From Saturnia japonica (taxonomy: Eukaryota; Arthropoda; Insecta; Lepidoptera; Saturniidae), in assembly GCA_033032175.1 (NCBI GenBank), contig CM065318.1:6634001-6698000 (forward strand): 64,000 nucleotides of DNA, written 5' to 3'. The position numbers and the translations under genes were made by a program. This document shows, piece after piece, positions 47,701-59,409 of the stretch. Position 1 is the stretch's first letter. Each line of letters opens with the position of its first letter. The notes under the pieces were generated by a model. The model worked only from the letters and a program-made list of their open reading frames with translations. It made no database searches and had not been told where the DNA came from.

Positions 47701-50700
47701 TTCATTATTTTTTCTCGTGTTGTTTTAGACTCACAAGAAAGGAACTATTCTGAGGGTAGGTAATTTATTAGAGATGCTTGCAGATATAGAAGTGTATGAT
47801 TTTTGTGTTATTGTATAAGCTAAACTTTATGGCTATTGTGTGTGATTCTAAAGCATTATATAACATATAACATAATAGGTTTTATATTATATGTATTGGA
47901 TATTTGATTATGTAATTTGTTTGTCCAGAATAGAAATACATATATATTCACTTAGTCTGCATTGTTTCTCATGTCAAATAGAGTTTTTAAGATCTTCAAT
48001 GAATAACGCCTGCCACATAAGCACTCACTCGCACGAAGTTATGACTTAAGATCGTCATGAGTACGCGTTTATGTGCGCTTGCGCTGTTATCGCTCGTAGT
48101 ATGGAGGTGGTAATGAGAACAAAAATATTATGAAAAAAAATTGTATCATATTGTTATTTTTTTAATAAAAATAGATGTTTATTTCCCGAGTTTAAAAATA
48201 AAAAAAATTATTTGTATAAATTTTTTTTCACTGCTGATTATTAACTGAGGACCCTAAATGATAAAATAATAATAAATCGTCCTCAGGAATAAATTTAATA
48301 ATACTATGTAATTAATTTTGGATGATATTGTTACTGACTGATGATTATTTGATTAATACAGTTATAATTTCAGGCATTTCATTTGAACTCAAGACAATAT
48401 ACATGGGGAAAATTGATTATTAAGTCGATTATTTTTAAGACAAAAATCGATTATGTTTCATCAATTAAAATACAAATTATAATATCCGATTTTTATTTTC
48501 AATGTCACATACCTAAGAGTTGGCCTTCTACAGTATTCTGTGGTACTATGTTATAGGTTTTAATAATAACTTTTTTAATAATAATAATAACAAATAAAAG
48601 TTTTTTAGGTAATTGTTCAATATTAAACTTTCTAAGCACATTGCCGATTTGTCAGATAATAAGTTCAAGAATCATGTTAAGCAAGTTCTATTGTCGAAAG
48701 GGTTATTATAGGGTGGCTGATTACGTGAATGATGGTGATGTCTGGATGTGATTCCCTCTCTGAACATCTACTGAAAATGATAATAACTGTATATAATTGA
48801 ATACTGTAAAACAATAAAAAAAAGATAATAAGATGTTGATAAACCCGATCGAGTTTCTTGTCGGTTCTTCTCGATGGCTAGAATGTTTTCCGAACCGGTG
48901 GTAGTGTTTTGACATTCATAGGTGCCTTCTTGGGGCCTAAATTTGATAAAATATTTTTTGATTTTATGAAATGCTACTTTTTTACACTACTGTTTTTGTA
49001 AAATTTGCATTATAAATTAATCACTATAATAAATAGTCATTTAAATATTTGTGTAATGATTTATGCATATTTGTTGATTGGTTTGAGGGTTTTTATAAAA
49101 ATTATATACAATTTGGATATTTAATAGGAGATCACGGAGGGGAAAGTAAGGCAGAGCGTACAGCTGCAATGTTTGCTTACCGGGGATCAGAGTTCGGGGG
49201 AAATGAAGCTGATGTTCAAATAGGAAGAGAAGTACAACAGACAGATTTAGCACCAACAATGAGTGCCGCTTTGGGTCAACCACCACCAGCACCTTCATTA
49301 GGAAATATTTTGTTTTCTGTTCTACCCAAAATGGATGTACAAGAAACTTTACTGCATTTGAGTAACAATTTAAAACAGGTAATAACGCATGTCAAATTTT
49401 TTGCATAATATTATTTAAGGGCCACAGTGGATTCACATTGCCCCATGCGGATAGTGGGCTCTTATTAAAAATTGTTTATTCTTCGCAAACTTACTGTGAA
49501 CACGAGAATATCTCCAGGGATACTGCATTTGGCATAATTACCTCCTTAATACATAACATGTGCTTATATACGAGTTTTATAGTACGAGCACATAGTATAT
49601 ACCATTAACCCGAAACGACATTGAGGCGGCATGGCATATGAACTCTTGAAAAACTGTAGAATAGGCAAATATCTTAAAAAGGGTGTTTCCTTGTCTGTTG
49701 AAAATCAAAAATGAATTCATTTATTTTCATTGACCGAATTCATTACAATATAATTTTGGTTTTGTGCAGATATCACATTATTTAGTTCGATATGGTGAGG
49801 AATCTCAACAAGTATCTCTCGACAAATTGGCACAACTTATTAACGCAACAAGAGAACAGCTGGATAAAGCTGCTTATGTTGAAACCACCGAAGAACTCAT
49901 AAAATACACAGCTGATGTTAGGTAATTGTAATTCTACAAAGTGTTGTTAGTTGGTCTCCTACTAAATAAATATAATTGTATTGTTTTTCAGGTTACTGAT
50001 TGACAACATAAGAAATGTATTTCGTGAGGTTTGGGTAGAGTTTGACTCTATCTCTATGCTTAGAGCTCTACTATTACTGATTTTGGCAATTTTCTTTAAT
50101 TGGCTGTTAACAGAAGGTTTGCCTATGGAAAGGCTTTCTCACGTGTTTGCCAGTACTTTTGTTCCTTGTGGACTTATTTCAATGGCAGTCTGTATCAGTG
50201 TCTGCTTTACAGCATTTCATTTCAAATTCCTCGAAGATCTTGAGCATGCTATTATTTTAAGTACTGGCTTGGTTTCAGGTGTGATTATCTGTGTTCTAGT
50301 GATAATGCACTGGGATGGTATTTCACAAAGATGGTATGACGGTCGATCTCAGTTTTACGAGAGAATTTCCCGTTCTTTATTAATGGCGTCCGCAGCTGTT
50401 TTGACGTCAAACAGTTACGTTATAGAAGAAGGTGCCAGTCTCTCGTTTATGGTTCTATCTGTTTTGTGTTTAATGGCATGGAATACTCGTACTATCAAAG
50501 CGCTGATACTATTGGTGTGTTCAGGGGCGGTTCTTGCTGTAACTAGGCTTTATCGAGGGTGTAGAGAAGAGCAAGGTGACTGTTGGACAGCAGGGGGCTC
50601 CTCATCAACTGGACAAGCGTCACGGACAGCTTTAGTATTGGCTTTAGGCTCCACGGCTGCAGTGGTTGCTGTTGCAAGACGTCAGATTGGATGGAGAGGA

Positions 50701-53700
50701 CACGGTATAGTCTTGGCTGGACTTCTTACTTGTGCGCATTGGGCAGTTGGCTGGGGTGCATTAGGTTCTCCTATAAGATCTAGGCAACTAGCACGAGGAG
50801 CTTGGCTGGTTGTAGTTTCGATGTTCTTATTGCTTTGGAGGAAAGAGGATCGCGGTGCAATTCTGCCTTTGACTGTTTTTAGCCTTTTACTATACGTAGC
50901 GAATACTTTGGTATTGGGAGCGGCTTCTGCACCATCAGCAGCCTTGGCCTTGTTGTCTGGATTTTTGGCCATTAACATTGTTTCGATATTAAAAAGTGAA
51001 GGATCCTCTAAATTTTGTGAGTATCGAACTATCTATTCTATCTATAATGTGTAAAAAGGCGAAGTTGCTATATGTTAAAATTTTTTTTCAGCATTATCTT
51101 CCCGTTGCAGTTCAAGTGTTGCATGCATGTGGGCTTTGCTCGCTTCTTATCATTTTTATGGTACGGGTCATCATGCAACTTTGGGTCATATTAGATGGGC
51201 GCCAGCGTTTCATGCGGGTGATCCTAACTACCTATCAATAGGCCCACCGATCATTGGTTCTCTAGTCTCTTTTGAACTATTCGGTGAGTATTAGTATATT
51301 TTATTAAAGAAATAAAACGACATAATAGGCATATTTACGTATTTTTGATACGAATTTTTTGGTAGTATAATTAACAGCCTTCTAATTATGAGTCATTTTT
51401 ATGAATTTCATAATGTCATTTATGTAAAAAAAATAGGTCATTATTAACTGTTTAATTTAAGTAGGTACAATGATTGGAATGATATTATTGTAAACTAGCT
51501 GGCGCCCGCGACTTCGTTTGCGTATTATTGGATATACACAGACTGATCTCGGAACACAACAAACCAAATAAATCACCGATTTTGCGTGATTGAGTAATAA
51601 ACATAGAAACTTTCCATTTATTATATTTGTAGGATAACACTGATTAAACTATGACTTTTACCGGGTTAAAAAGTATCCTATGTGTTATTTCAGATCATTG
51701 ACTATCTGTGTGCCAAATTTCATTGAGATCTGTTCAGCCGTTTTAGCGTTATTGAGTAACAAACATCTAAATATCCAAACATACACACTTTAACATTTAT
51801 TATATTAGTAGGAAATAGGATAATTCAATATTCTTTTGCTGATTACACTTTGAAGTGAGAGAATTAAAATAAACTACTTACCAACTGCATTATTGACTGT
51901 TAGTTAGAACAGCTGTCAATCAATTCAAGTGAAAGTAGCAAAGTAATATTAAATTATCTATACTAATATAATAAAATGGAAAAGTTTTTTTGTTTGTTTG
52001 TTTAAACACGCTAATCTCTGGAGCTACCAGTCGGATTCGAAAAAAATATTTTTGTTTATGGACTCTTAAAATTAAAGTCTTATTAGTTCTTAGTCTTTTA
52101 AAATTAGACTAGTAATCTCAAATACCCTTAAATATTGATTTTTGTTACGTAAGTCGGAAGTCGAGGCCCTCTCGAACTGCAATATCCGCGTGCGCTGGCG
52201 TTATCGTTAAGAATACGGAAATAATTATTAATTAATAATAATCTAGAATAATATTTGCCCTTAGTATGTCTAAAAAAAAGTCAGCGATATCATATATCTA
52301 TCTCTTATACATAAGCCACAATAAGGTTATTCTGTGACATAGATTTGTTGAAAATTAAAAAGTGATTTATAAGCATTATTTTTAGACATGGTATATTAAT
52401 CCTTACGAACAAAAGTTACTTCATCATAAAGAAAATAATATGAAGTTAAATTTTTCACTTTAGAGTATGCTATTTGGACACATAGTTTAGGAGATAATGA
52501 AAAATTAAAATTATTTGTACTTGTGGGAAGAACTATTATGATAGACTACATGGGTGCGTTGGCGGTGCGGTGTTTATCAAATAAAATTAACACTGTTGAT
52601 ACCGTGGGGCACAGCTAGTTTACAATAGTATAATTCCTGTCATAGGTAAATTAAATTGATAATAATGAGTATTTTCTTTAATTCTATCACTAAACTAAAC
52701 ACTATTCGGTTATATCATATTATGAACAATTACGATAGATTTCCGCAAAGCAATGGCTTCATCAATTAAATATGATATTATTGTGGTTATTGACAGGCAT
52801 GCCGTTAATGTTTGGAGCGGCAGTACCATTGCTTGTTTTGTGGGGACGCAATGGCACCGCTGCCGCTGGACCTCGCACTCAGTTAGCAGCTGTTTTCTCA
52901 CTTTGCCTTAAGTTTTGCCTCTGTTTTGCAATCAGGGTAAGTATAGCTCTATATTATTAAGGTTTATGTAGCGATTAAATTGCTGGTGAAATAGATCTGG
53001 TTGAAGAATTTAGCTAGCTATCTTAGTCATCCATCATTGTTCACTTTTGCCACAAAATGAATATTACAAAAGGCCACCTTGATTTTATTTGCTTACGCAC
53101 GACTGTAGCACTAGAGTAGGCATCTGTATTTGAATATTTCGATTTGAGAATTTCAATAAAAGCTTTATTATATTATGTTTGTTAAACTTTTGATATATAA
53201 ACATCTGATAAAACTTTAAAAACTATACTTGAAAGCATTAATTAATTTCGGTTTAATGTAGTAAGTATATAAACAAAAAAATACAAGTCGATTTTGATAA
53301 GATTTGTGTTACCTATTTGGTAGTTTAGTCACCGGAACCTATAATACTACAAGATTGTGCGCGACCTCCCTATGTTTCCGATATACGTTGGCGGGGACGA
53401 GGTACTATCGACGATAGTGGGAGGCGGGTAATGTAGCGGGGAAGGGGAACGCTTGCAATTATGTGACGTATGCGTGCAGTCATAGTACACTAAAGTAAGC
53501 AGTATTACGTCTTCATACAAACTGCCGAAAGAAAATCTAGGTAAACTTTAGTAGACAATATTCGTAAGTACTTACTCAATTTATAACTAACTAGAAACCC
53601 GCCCCGCTTCGCACAGGTAACAGATAACAGAATAATTAGGTAATATATAATTTTATTGGTTTACACGGCGCACGTCATCATAATTTTTTTTTGATATATT

Positions 53701-56297
53701 TTTTTCATTTGATTCACAAACCAGGCTTCACATCGGTTAACGCACACATATTTATGTCAATAAAAATCTTCAACAATCATCGTCATATTTCAGCTATTTA
53801 CACAAAACCTTTGAAGTCTAAACAGTCCTCGCGAATCACTCCGTTCATTGCTGAAAACCTCATGAAAATTCGTTCGGCAGTTTTTAAATTTATCGCGTTC
53901 AAACAAACAGATAGACGCGGCGGACAACTCTGTTTTATAATATAGTAAGAAAAGCATGATTTTTAAATTGTATAATATAAAGGACAATTTTAATCTAAAT
54001 TAAATGCCAAATTTAACTAACATATTTATCTGAATGACGATTAATACTGCATTTTTGAAGATAAAAAGGTTACTGTGGTTCAACCTTAGGAGATAGACAT
54101 ATGCCATCATTGACTTTTCTCTATGGTTTTTGGTGAACTACAATTCTTTAACACATTATTTTGGTGTATTTCTTAAGGCTTAGCCAGGGTAAGCCATGTA
54201 AGCGCCCAAAAATAGATTTATTGACGACTTGATTACAAAACCTTGATTTTCTCTACTAAATATACATATAAAAACTTAACTGTAATACCTATTGCATAAA
54301 AAAAACCTTATGTGAAAAAAAAAACTAAATTACAGTGAAAACCGTATAAATACCCGTTGCGTGATTTAGAATAAGTAAGCGGGCAGACAGACGCAGACAG
54401 CGACTTTCTTTTATACTATGTATTGATGACGAAATATTATATTATTACCTACTTCCTACAAATTAAAATTGTTTTTGGTTTATTAAACAACGCAAAAAAA
54501 TATATTTTCCTTTCAAAAAATATACATTCTCTTCTTACTAACTCACAATCGCTTTTGAAACTAGAAATAAAATAAAGTAGAAATTATTTTCATAAAACCT
54601 TACAAAAGCAGTAATATATTTTGGTGAAAAGGGAATCATGACAATTTAATACTTAGATATAGCATTATCCAATACGTAAGTAGGTTACCCAAGAAACACG
54701 GTCAGAGGGCATCCCTAGTTCGTGTTTACCTACCTAGCGGCTGCAGGTAGTTTTTTCAAGAACACTGCCGAGATGACATACTGTTTACTTTAGTGTAATG
54801 TGTAATGTAGTGGCGTGCTACCTTATCTCCCCCAACGTCTAAAACATCGGACGGTCGCGCATGATCTTGTACGACTACTTATAGTGTCAAAACAATAATA
54901 ACGTAAATCCTCGTACCTATGCGTTTGCGGGTGCTTGTTATTATGCATTGTTGGAGTCAAAAAAACGGTTGTTTTTAAAATAATTTGCAAGCCAACTTTA
55001 TAAGTTTTTTTTGTTTTTAAGGCATTTTAGTAGTTATCGTTTTTCGTCTCGCATTTTAAAATTTGGACTGATAATTATTGTTTGAATATTGGTAAATAAC
55101 CAGTGCTTAATCGTTTTTATAAATCAGAAGAATAAATGAGATTTAAAATGATACTTCATTTTTGACTTATTTTGAAGAAAGCTAAAAAACATGATAACTT
55201 AAAAATGGTTCACTTTTGCTTAATGCACATGAGGGTTAAAATTATCGCAAATATTCACCCCTATCACCTCATAACGGGAATATGTCGAATTACCAATAAC
55301 CCTATATGTATATAGGTAATTAGGTACTCATACTTCAGTGGTATTTCATTTATGTCTTTTTTACAATTTTTTCTATTTGCTCTACCTACAATGGTACTTT
55401 TCCCCACAATACAATATGTACCTCTAACAGTCAGTTGCAAGAAAGTCGCCATTAGCTCTCCATTTGTTAATGTTCCATTAAATTTATAGTCTCCATTAGT
55501 TTAATGTCTATTGCGTAATGTTTATAAGAGACCTTGTACCTACAATTTTCTTAGCGAACCCGAATTCAGACACAAATTATATATTATGATAATTATTCCG
55601 TATATCAATTCTCGACGATATAATACGATTATAGAGATGAAAGTGATATTGGAGACATATCACAAAAGTTAGACGGATACTAAACACATCAAAAAATCCT
55701 TTTTACTTTCGTAATGGACTGCTAATGGGATATTTATCCGTCATTAAAATTTAACAAATGAAGTGTCAAAATAAAGTACGTTTAAAGTTTCTTGCAACGC
55801 AAAACCGAGTTAATGACGTCTTTGACAGATTGAAAATTAATTTTAACGTGTCATTAAACTAGTCCTGTTAAATGGAGGTTTAAAGTTATAATGGCAGTAT
55901 TAAGTCTTAATGGAAGTTTCTTGCAACTGACTGTAAGAAAACGACTTGTGGCATTAAGCTCGCCAGTATACGACGTAAAGTACAGTGAAGTATTCATTAG
56001 TTTTAAAATAATTTGACTTTAGAAATTTTGGTAACTTCGCCAATAGTTCATTTCATTAGGTAAGAAGTAAATTATTTAATGAGATGTTTTGATTTTTTTT
56101 AGAGAATATTGTTTTTTCCTTAGGTGTTTGCATGTGCGATATCAGCGACGATACACTGCCGTCATTTAATGATATGGGGCGTATTTACGCCAAAATTGTT
56201 ATTCGAAACCGGAGTGTGTGCGGCTGCACTACTCGGCACGGTTATTGGTGCTTCACTAACGGCCTGGCACTTACCTCCACAGCAGCGATCCAGTTGA
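44748..56297 (+). CDS. PIGO: GPI ethanolamine phosphate transferase 3 (PIG-O), nine exons
   Basis: ER membrane enzyme that adds ethanolamine phosphate to the third mannose of GPI precursors, the group later joined to proteins. Exons: 44748-45290, 46903-47032, 47308-47529, 49128-49378, 49770-49921, 49992-51016, 51092-51283, 52797-52936, 56124-56297. They join in phase to 942 residues; the human protein is about 1089. An N-terminal signal anchor (about 7-29) leads into a lumenal alkaline-phosphatase-like domain: LIDALRYD (Asp96), DPPTTTLQR (nucleophile Thr among 144-146), GDDTW (194-195), HYLGVDHAGH (Asp250, His254), GDHGMTETGDHGG (292-303). From about 440 on it is multi-spanning, with the family's FYGTGHHATLGHIRW block and the closing HLMIWGVFTPKLLFE. 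Introns 1 and 8 hold many mobile elements. Identification secure. Confidence 0.95.
45440..46720 (-). mobile_element. RTE-like LINE fragment in PIGO intron 1
   Basis: The minus strand encodes reverse-transcriptase blocks in order: KAPGPDAITNELL, STIILLYKKGEKYNINNYRQISLLSN, GFRKHFSLLDHIHAVNQIF, VNYSKTLDSLEHKKIW (motif A region), then directly LKELKKHSKNIGLSINKDTTE and VQYVDEYTYLG. The catalytic YADD segment between these last blocks is missing, so there is an internal deletion near 46120-46140. The 3' part to 45440 has a decayed RWENEIFK...ERHREVK tail. Frameshifts are present and the copy is dead. It has the opposite orientation to PIGO. Confidence 0.8.
47820..49100. other. PIGO intron 3
   Basis: AT-rich intron (47530-49127) with no recognised gene. 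A GC-richer patch at 48005-48110 (CGCACGAAGTTATGACTTAAG...) resembles repeat material but was not matched elsewhere in the window. Confidence 0.4.
51495..51812 (+). repeat. short interspersed element, family A
   Basis: CTAGCTGGCGCCCGCGACTTCG to AACATTTATTATATTAG, closely similar along its length to 2828-3150. It lies in PIGO intron 7. Confidence 0.75.
51955..52618. repeat. family C fragment and inverted family B element
   Basis: 51958-52060 begins ATACTAATATAATAAAATGGAAAAG with AACACGCTAATCTCTGGAGCTACC (family C). 52430-52618 is the reverse complement of the family B element at 42448-42640, ending GGGGCACAGCTAG. Both lie in PIGO intron 7. Confidence 0.6.
53345..54880. mobile_element. large inverted-repeat structure with nested elements
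   Basis: 53345-53545 pairs in inverted orientation with about 54725-54875. Shared blocks include TACAAGATTGTGCGCGACC (left) with TACAAGATCATGCGCGACC (right, reversed) and ACACTAAAGTAAGCAGTAT with ACACTAAAGTAAACAGTAT. Inside are a repeat starting CTAGAAACCCGCCCCGCTTCGC (53591-53947, ending TTTTATAATATAGTA) and a second ending GCGACTTTCTTTTATACTATGTA (to 54425). All lie in PIGO intron 8. Confidence 0.6.
55000..56100. other. distal part of PIGO intron 8
   Basis: AT-rich, with no recognised element or exon before the last PIGO acceptor (TTTTTTCCTTAG|GTG at 56124). Confidence 0.4.
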
Positions 56298-56314
56298 CAC
56301 AAAAGAGACTAGCC

Positions 56315-56320
56315 AATAAA
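56315..56320 (+). terminator. polyadenylation signal AATAAA for PIGO
   Basis: AATAAA begins 18 nt beyond the PIGO stop codon at 56295-56297. If used, the 3'UTR would be very short. Confidence 0.4.
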
Positions 56321-57164
56321 ATATTACAATATTGTTTGAATATGTGTCCAATACATACAATAACATGTATGTAAAATTTAGGGATATGTACAATAATGGT
56401 ATTGGTTTTGAAAATTGTTTTTGTAATTATCAGAATAGTTACTTTTCCTTTACGAAGTGACTTGTGCTATAGGCACTTCAAGAACGGCTCGGCTTACTGC
56501 AGGAACTCATAAACTGTAAAAATTCATTACATAAACTGTACCTATGACCTTATTTTTCAGTTCTATATCATGCAGTAAGTCTCTAATTTCTATCTTTTCT
56601 AATTAGAACGTTATGACTTTAACGTAAATTCGATAATTACTATTTTGGAACTTGTAGTTCCTTATAAGTCTTAAAAACCGTCGATAATATTTATTGAAAT
56701 TATCGAGTTCTTGCACTGAACCGACGAGTAATTATTTTTTTGTAAATTATTTGTTTATTTATTAATTTGAAAGTGGTTGCAAATGCTAAATTTGAATATG
56801 CGTGACGGTAATTATGAACACGGGACCTACATTTTTAACTTTTAATGTGTACCTTTAACATGTTTATGGTTTGATGTGTTAAATGTTGTCAAATTTACAA
56901 TTTCAAATTGTAAATAAATCACACTTGTATGTAGGATATAATTAGGGTTGCTTAAATTTCTTTGAATAAATATAGTTATCACATTTTTTTTCACTAATAT
57001 AATTTACATACCTACTAATTACATACTAAAAAAATGTAATATTTTCTGTAAAGTTTTTATTAATATTAAGTTATCGGATTTTAAAATTTATTCAAGAAAG
57101 AACTGCTTAAAGAGAGGTAGGACAAAGATAATTTTTTTTAAGAAGTAGAGCTTCGGTCATCCCG

Positions 57165-57355
57165 ACTGGTGAAATACCTCCACCCTACAGAAAATCACAT
57201 CCAAATAACCTTGTATTGTGTTCATGCGGCGAGTAGGGTTTCCAGAGCTCATTGGGTCGGCAACATGCTAGTGATACTTATGTATGGTATTACAAGCATT
57301 CACAGGCTATGGTAGCTGCTTACCATCAAACGGGCTGTATGAAGTTACTTAGGAA
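57165..57355 (+). repeat. interspersed repeat, family D
   Basis: CCTCCACCCTACAGAAAATCACATCCAAATAACC... through TTCACAGGCTATGGTAGCTGCTTACCATCAAACGGGC. It is the same family as 9945-10100. Confidence 0.6.
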
Positions 57356-57854
57356 GTTAGTCACGCCATCTATACATAGTTTCAATAAACGTAAGTTGTG
57401 ATGTTTTTAAGAAATGTTTTGAGTAACCTTACACTTTAAAATTTGACTTCCCAGTTATGTAACGATAAGATCCACTGTTATGTCAGACAATACGTTATAA
57501 ATTGACGTATTCTTGATATAAAATTATGATTTTATTACTATAATTACTGTACGAAAAAATATGACTTATCAGTTATGTGATTGTAGGATTTTATAGTTAT
57601 GACAGTTGTACGGAAAAATATGAACTCTGATATTACGTAACAATATACTATTCATATTATATCAGATGAACATAAGATATAAAATAACGCCATTACATCA
57701 CATTAAAATCATATTTTAAATCAGTATGACGCCACATTAAAATCACAGAGTTTGACATAACTTAAACATCACTAATCATATCAGTTTTATATCATGTGTA
57801 AATCAAACGCTGTGACCGTATGCCTTGTGTGTGATGGTCAAGTTAATGTAACGT

Positions 57855-58172
57855 GTTCACTGAGTTGGAACAAGGTATGGTGAGTGTAGTGGGTGACGGA
57901 GAGTTTCCAGCCGTAACTCCTGTAATTTTAAGTCGGTCCGTTGTGCGGTGTGTGCACAATTGTTGTTGTGAAGAAAGAATGGACTACAACAATTCACAAG
58001 TCTCGATTGTTTGACAGCAAGCGCGTTCATCATAATTTGCAATTCTTAACAGTACACCTCTGCAGTAAAGTTTGGCTGTATCCTGTATCCAACCAACCAG
58101 TACGACTTCGATTATCATATACGATCTTACTAAAATTCGATTCAGAATCCCTTCATTGTGGCATGGTTTCAG
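57855..58172 (-). mobile_element. mariner fragment (cecropia-like), reverse
   Basis: The minus strand reads parts of a mariner transposase, in shifting frames: NEGILNRI, then YDNR..TGWLDTGYS, then LAVKQSRLVNCC, CAHTAQRT and LETLRHPLHSPYLVPT. The N-terminal third and the 3' end are absent. It abuts a second copy running the other way. Confidence 0.75.
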
Positions 58173-59071
58173 TGACATCAGCGCTGCAGAAACAGCTTGA
58201 ACAATAAATGGATGTATATGGGGAAGCTACTATAAAAGAAAGCACGGTGCGTTTTTGGTTCCGACGTTTTTGTTCTGGAAATTTTGACCTACGAAACAAA
58301 CCCCGTGGACGGCCGGAGACCCGAGTTGATAATGAAGAATTAAAGGTGATCGAGGAAGCGGATCCATCGCAAATCACATCAGAGTTAACGGCAGGCTTTG
58401 GTGTGAGTGATAAAACAATTTTAATTCATATGAAACAAATTGGAAAACTGAAAAAGCTCGAGAAATGGGTCCCGCATGAGTTAACTGAAGGACACCAACA
58501 AGCACGCATTGAGTGATGCGTTACATTAATCAACCGTCATAATAATGAGGGAATTTGGAATCGTATTATTACGTACCGAAAAATGGATCTTTTACGACAA
58601 TCGAAAATGCTCATCACAGTGGTTGAACCCAGAAGAACTGGGTTGACTCAGAAAAAGGTACTAGTGAATGTTTGGTCGACTAGTGCTGGTATCATACACT
58701 ACAGTTTCCTAAGATCTGGCCAGACGATTAAAGCAGATCTGTATTGTCAACAATTGCAAATCATAATGGAAAAGCTAACCGTTGAACAACGGAGACTGGT
58801 CAATCTCTCTAGCCCACTGCTGCTTCAGGACATCGCTAGACCCCATACTTCATGACTTACATTCACTAAATTAGAGGAACTGTGGTTGGAATTTCTCCGA
58901 CACCCACCACACTCCCCAGACCTCGATCCAACAGATTACCACTTTTTTCGGATATGGAACAATTTCTTGCAAGGAAAAAAATGTAATTCCGATGAGGCTG
59001 TCCATACTCCTTCAAAGATTTTATTTATTCTCACTCGTGCTTAGATAATAATGGTACATACTTCGATTGAT
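58150..59071 (+). mobile_element. mariner copy (cecropia-like), degenerate
   Basis: Plus-strand transposase remains: ESTVRFWFRRFCSGNFDLRN, KPRGRPETRVDNEELK, KKLEKWVPHELTEGHQQ, NNEGIWNRIITYRKM, VNVWSTSAGIIHYSFLRSGQT, HPPHSPDLDPTDYHFFR and a final NNGTYFD with stop near 59071. Frameshifts, an internal stop at 58514 and a deletion near 59020 inactivate it; the 5' end is missing. It is the group related to the transposase in vertebrate SETMAR. Confidence 0.85.
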
Positions 59072-59194
59072 AATAATATGTATAATTTCATAATATTTTT
59101 TTCGTTTTACTTTTCCTTTTAAAACGCTAATTTCATATATAAGGGCCTAATATTTACATACCTATACTGGAAAAATTGAAATTAATAAAGGCTA

Positions 59195-59400
59195 TTTACG
59201 GTCAACCATGTATCCAAGACTCAAGATAGATTAGCAAACTTGACCATTAAAAGTAGGTATAGAATCAAAAGTTAATGATAAAATTACATTGTAAGTATAA
59301 AAATATTCCAACTCAAAAGTCCGAAAAATTAAGTTAAGAGTAGTTTAAAAGACCGAGGGGGAGGGGGGGGGCGCATGATAACTTTCGCAATTCGGCGCTG
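59195..59400 (+). repeat. repeat shared with 9.0 kb, then a G-rich run
   Basis: 59203-59340 (GTCAACCATGTATCCAAGAC...AGGTATAGAATCAAAAG) matches the reverse complement of 9000-9140. Directly after, 59355-59371 is GAGGGGGAGGGGGGGGG, which could form G-quadruplex-like structure. Confidence 0.55.
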
Positions 59401-59409
59401 AATATGCAT

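Noticed and set aside
50583..50978. Plus- and minus-strand ORFs inside PIGO exon 6
   Set aside because: They are shadows of the 1,025-nt coding exon.
53691..53945. 84-codon ORF in PIGO intron 8
   Set aside because: It lies wholly inside an interspersed repeat that ends TTTTATAATATAGTA.
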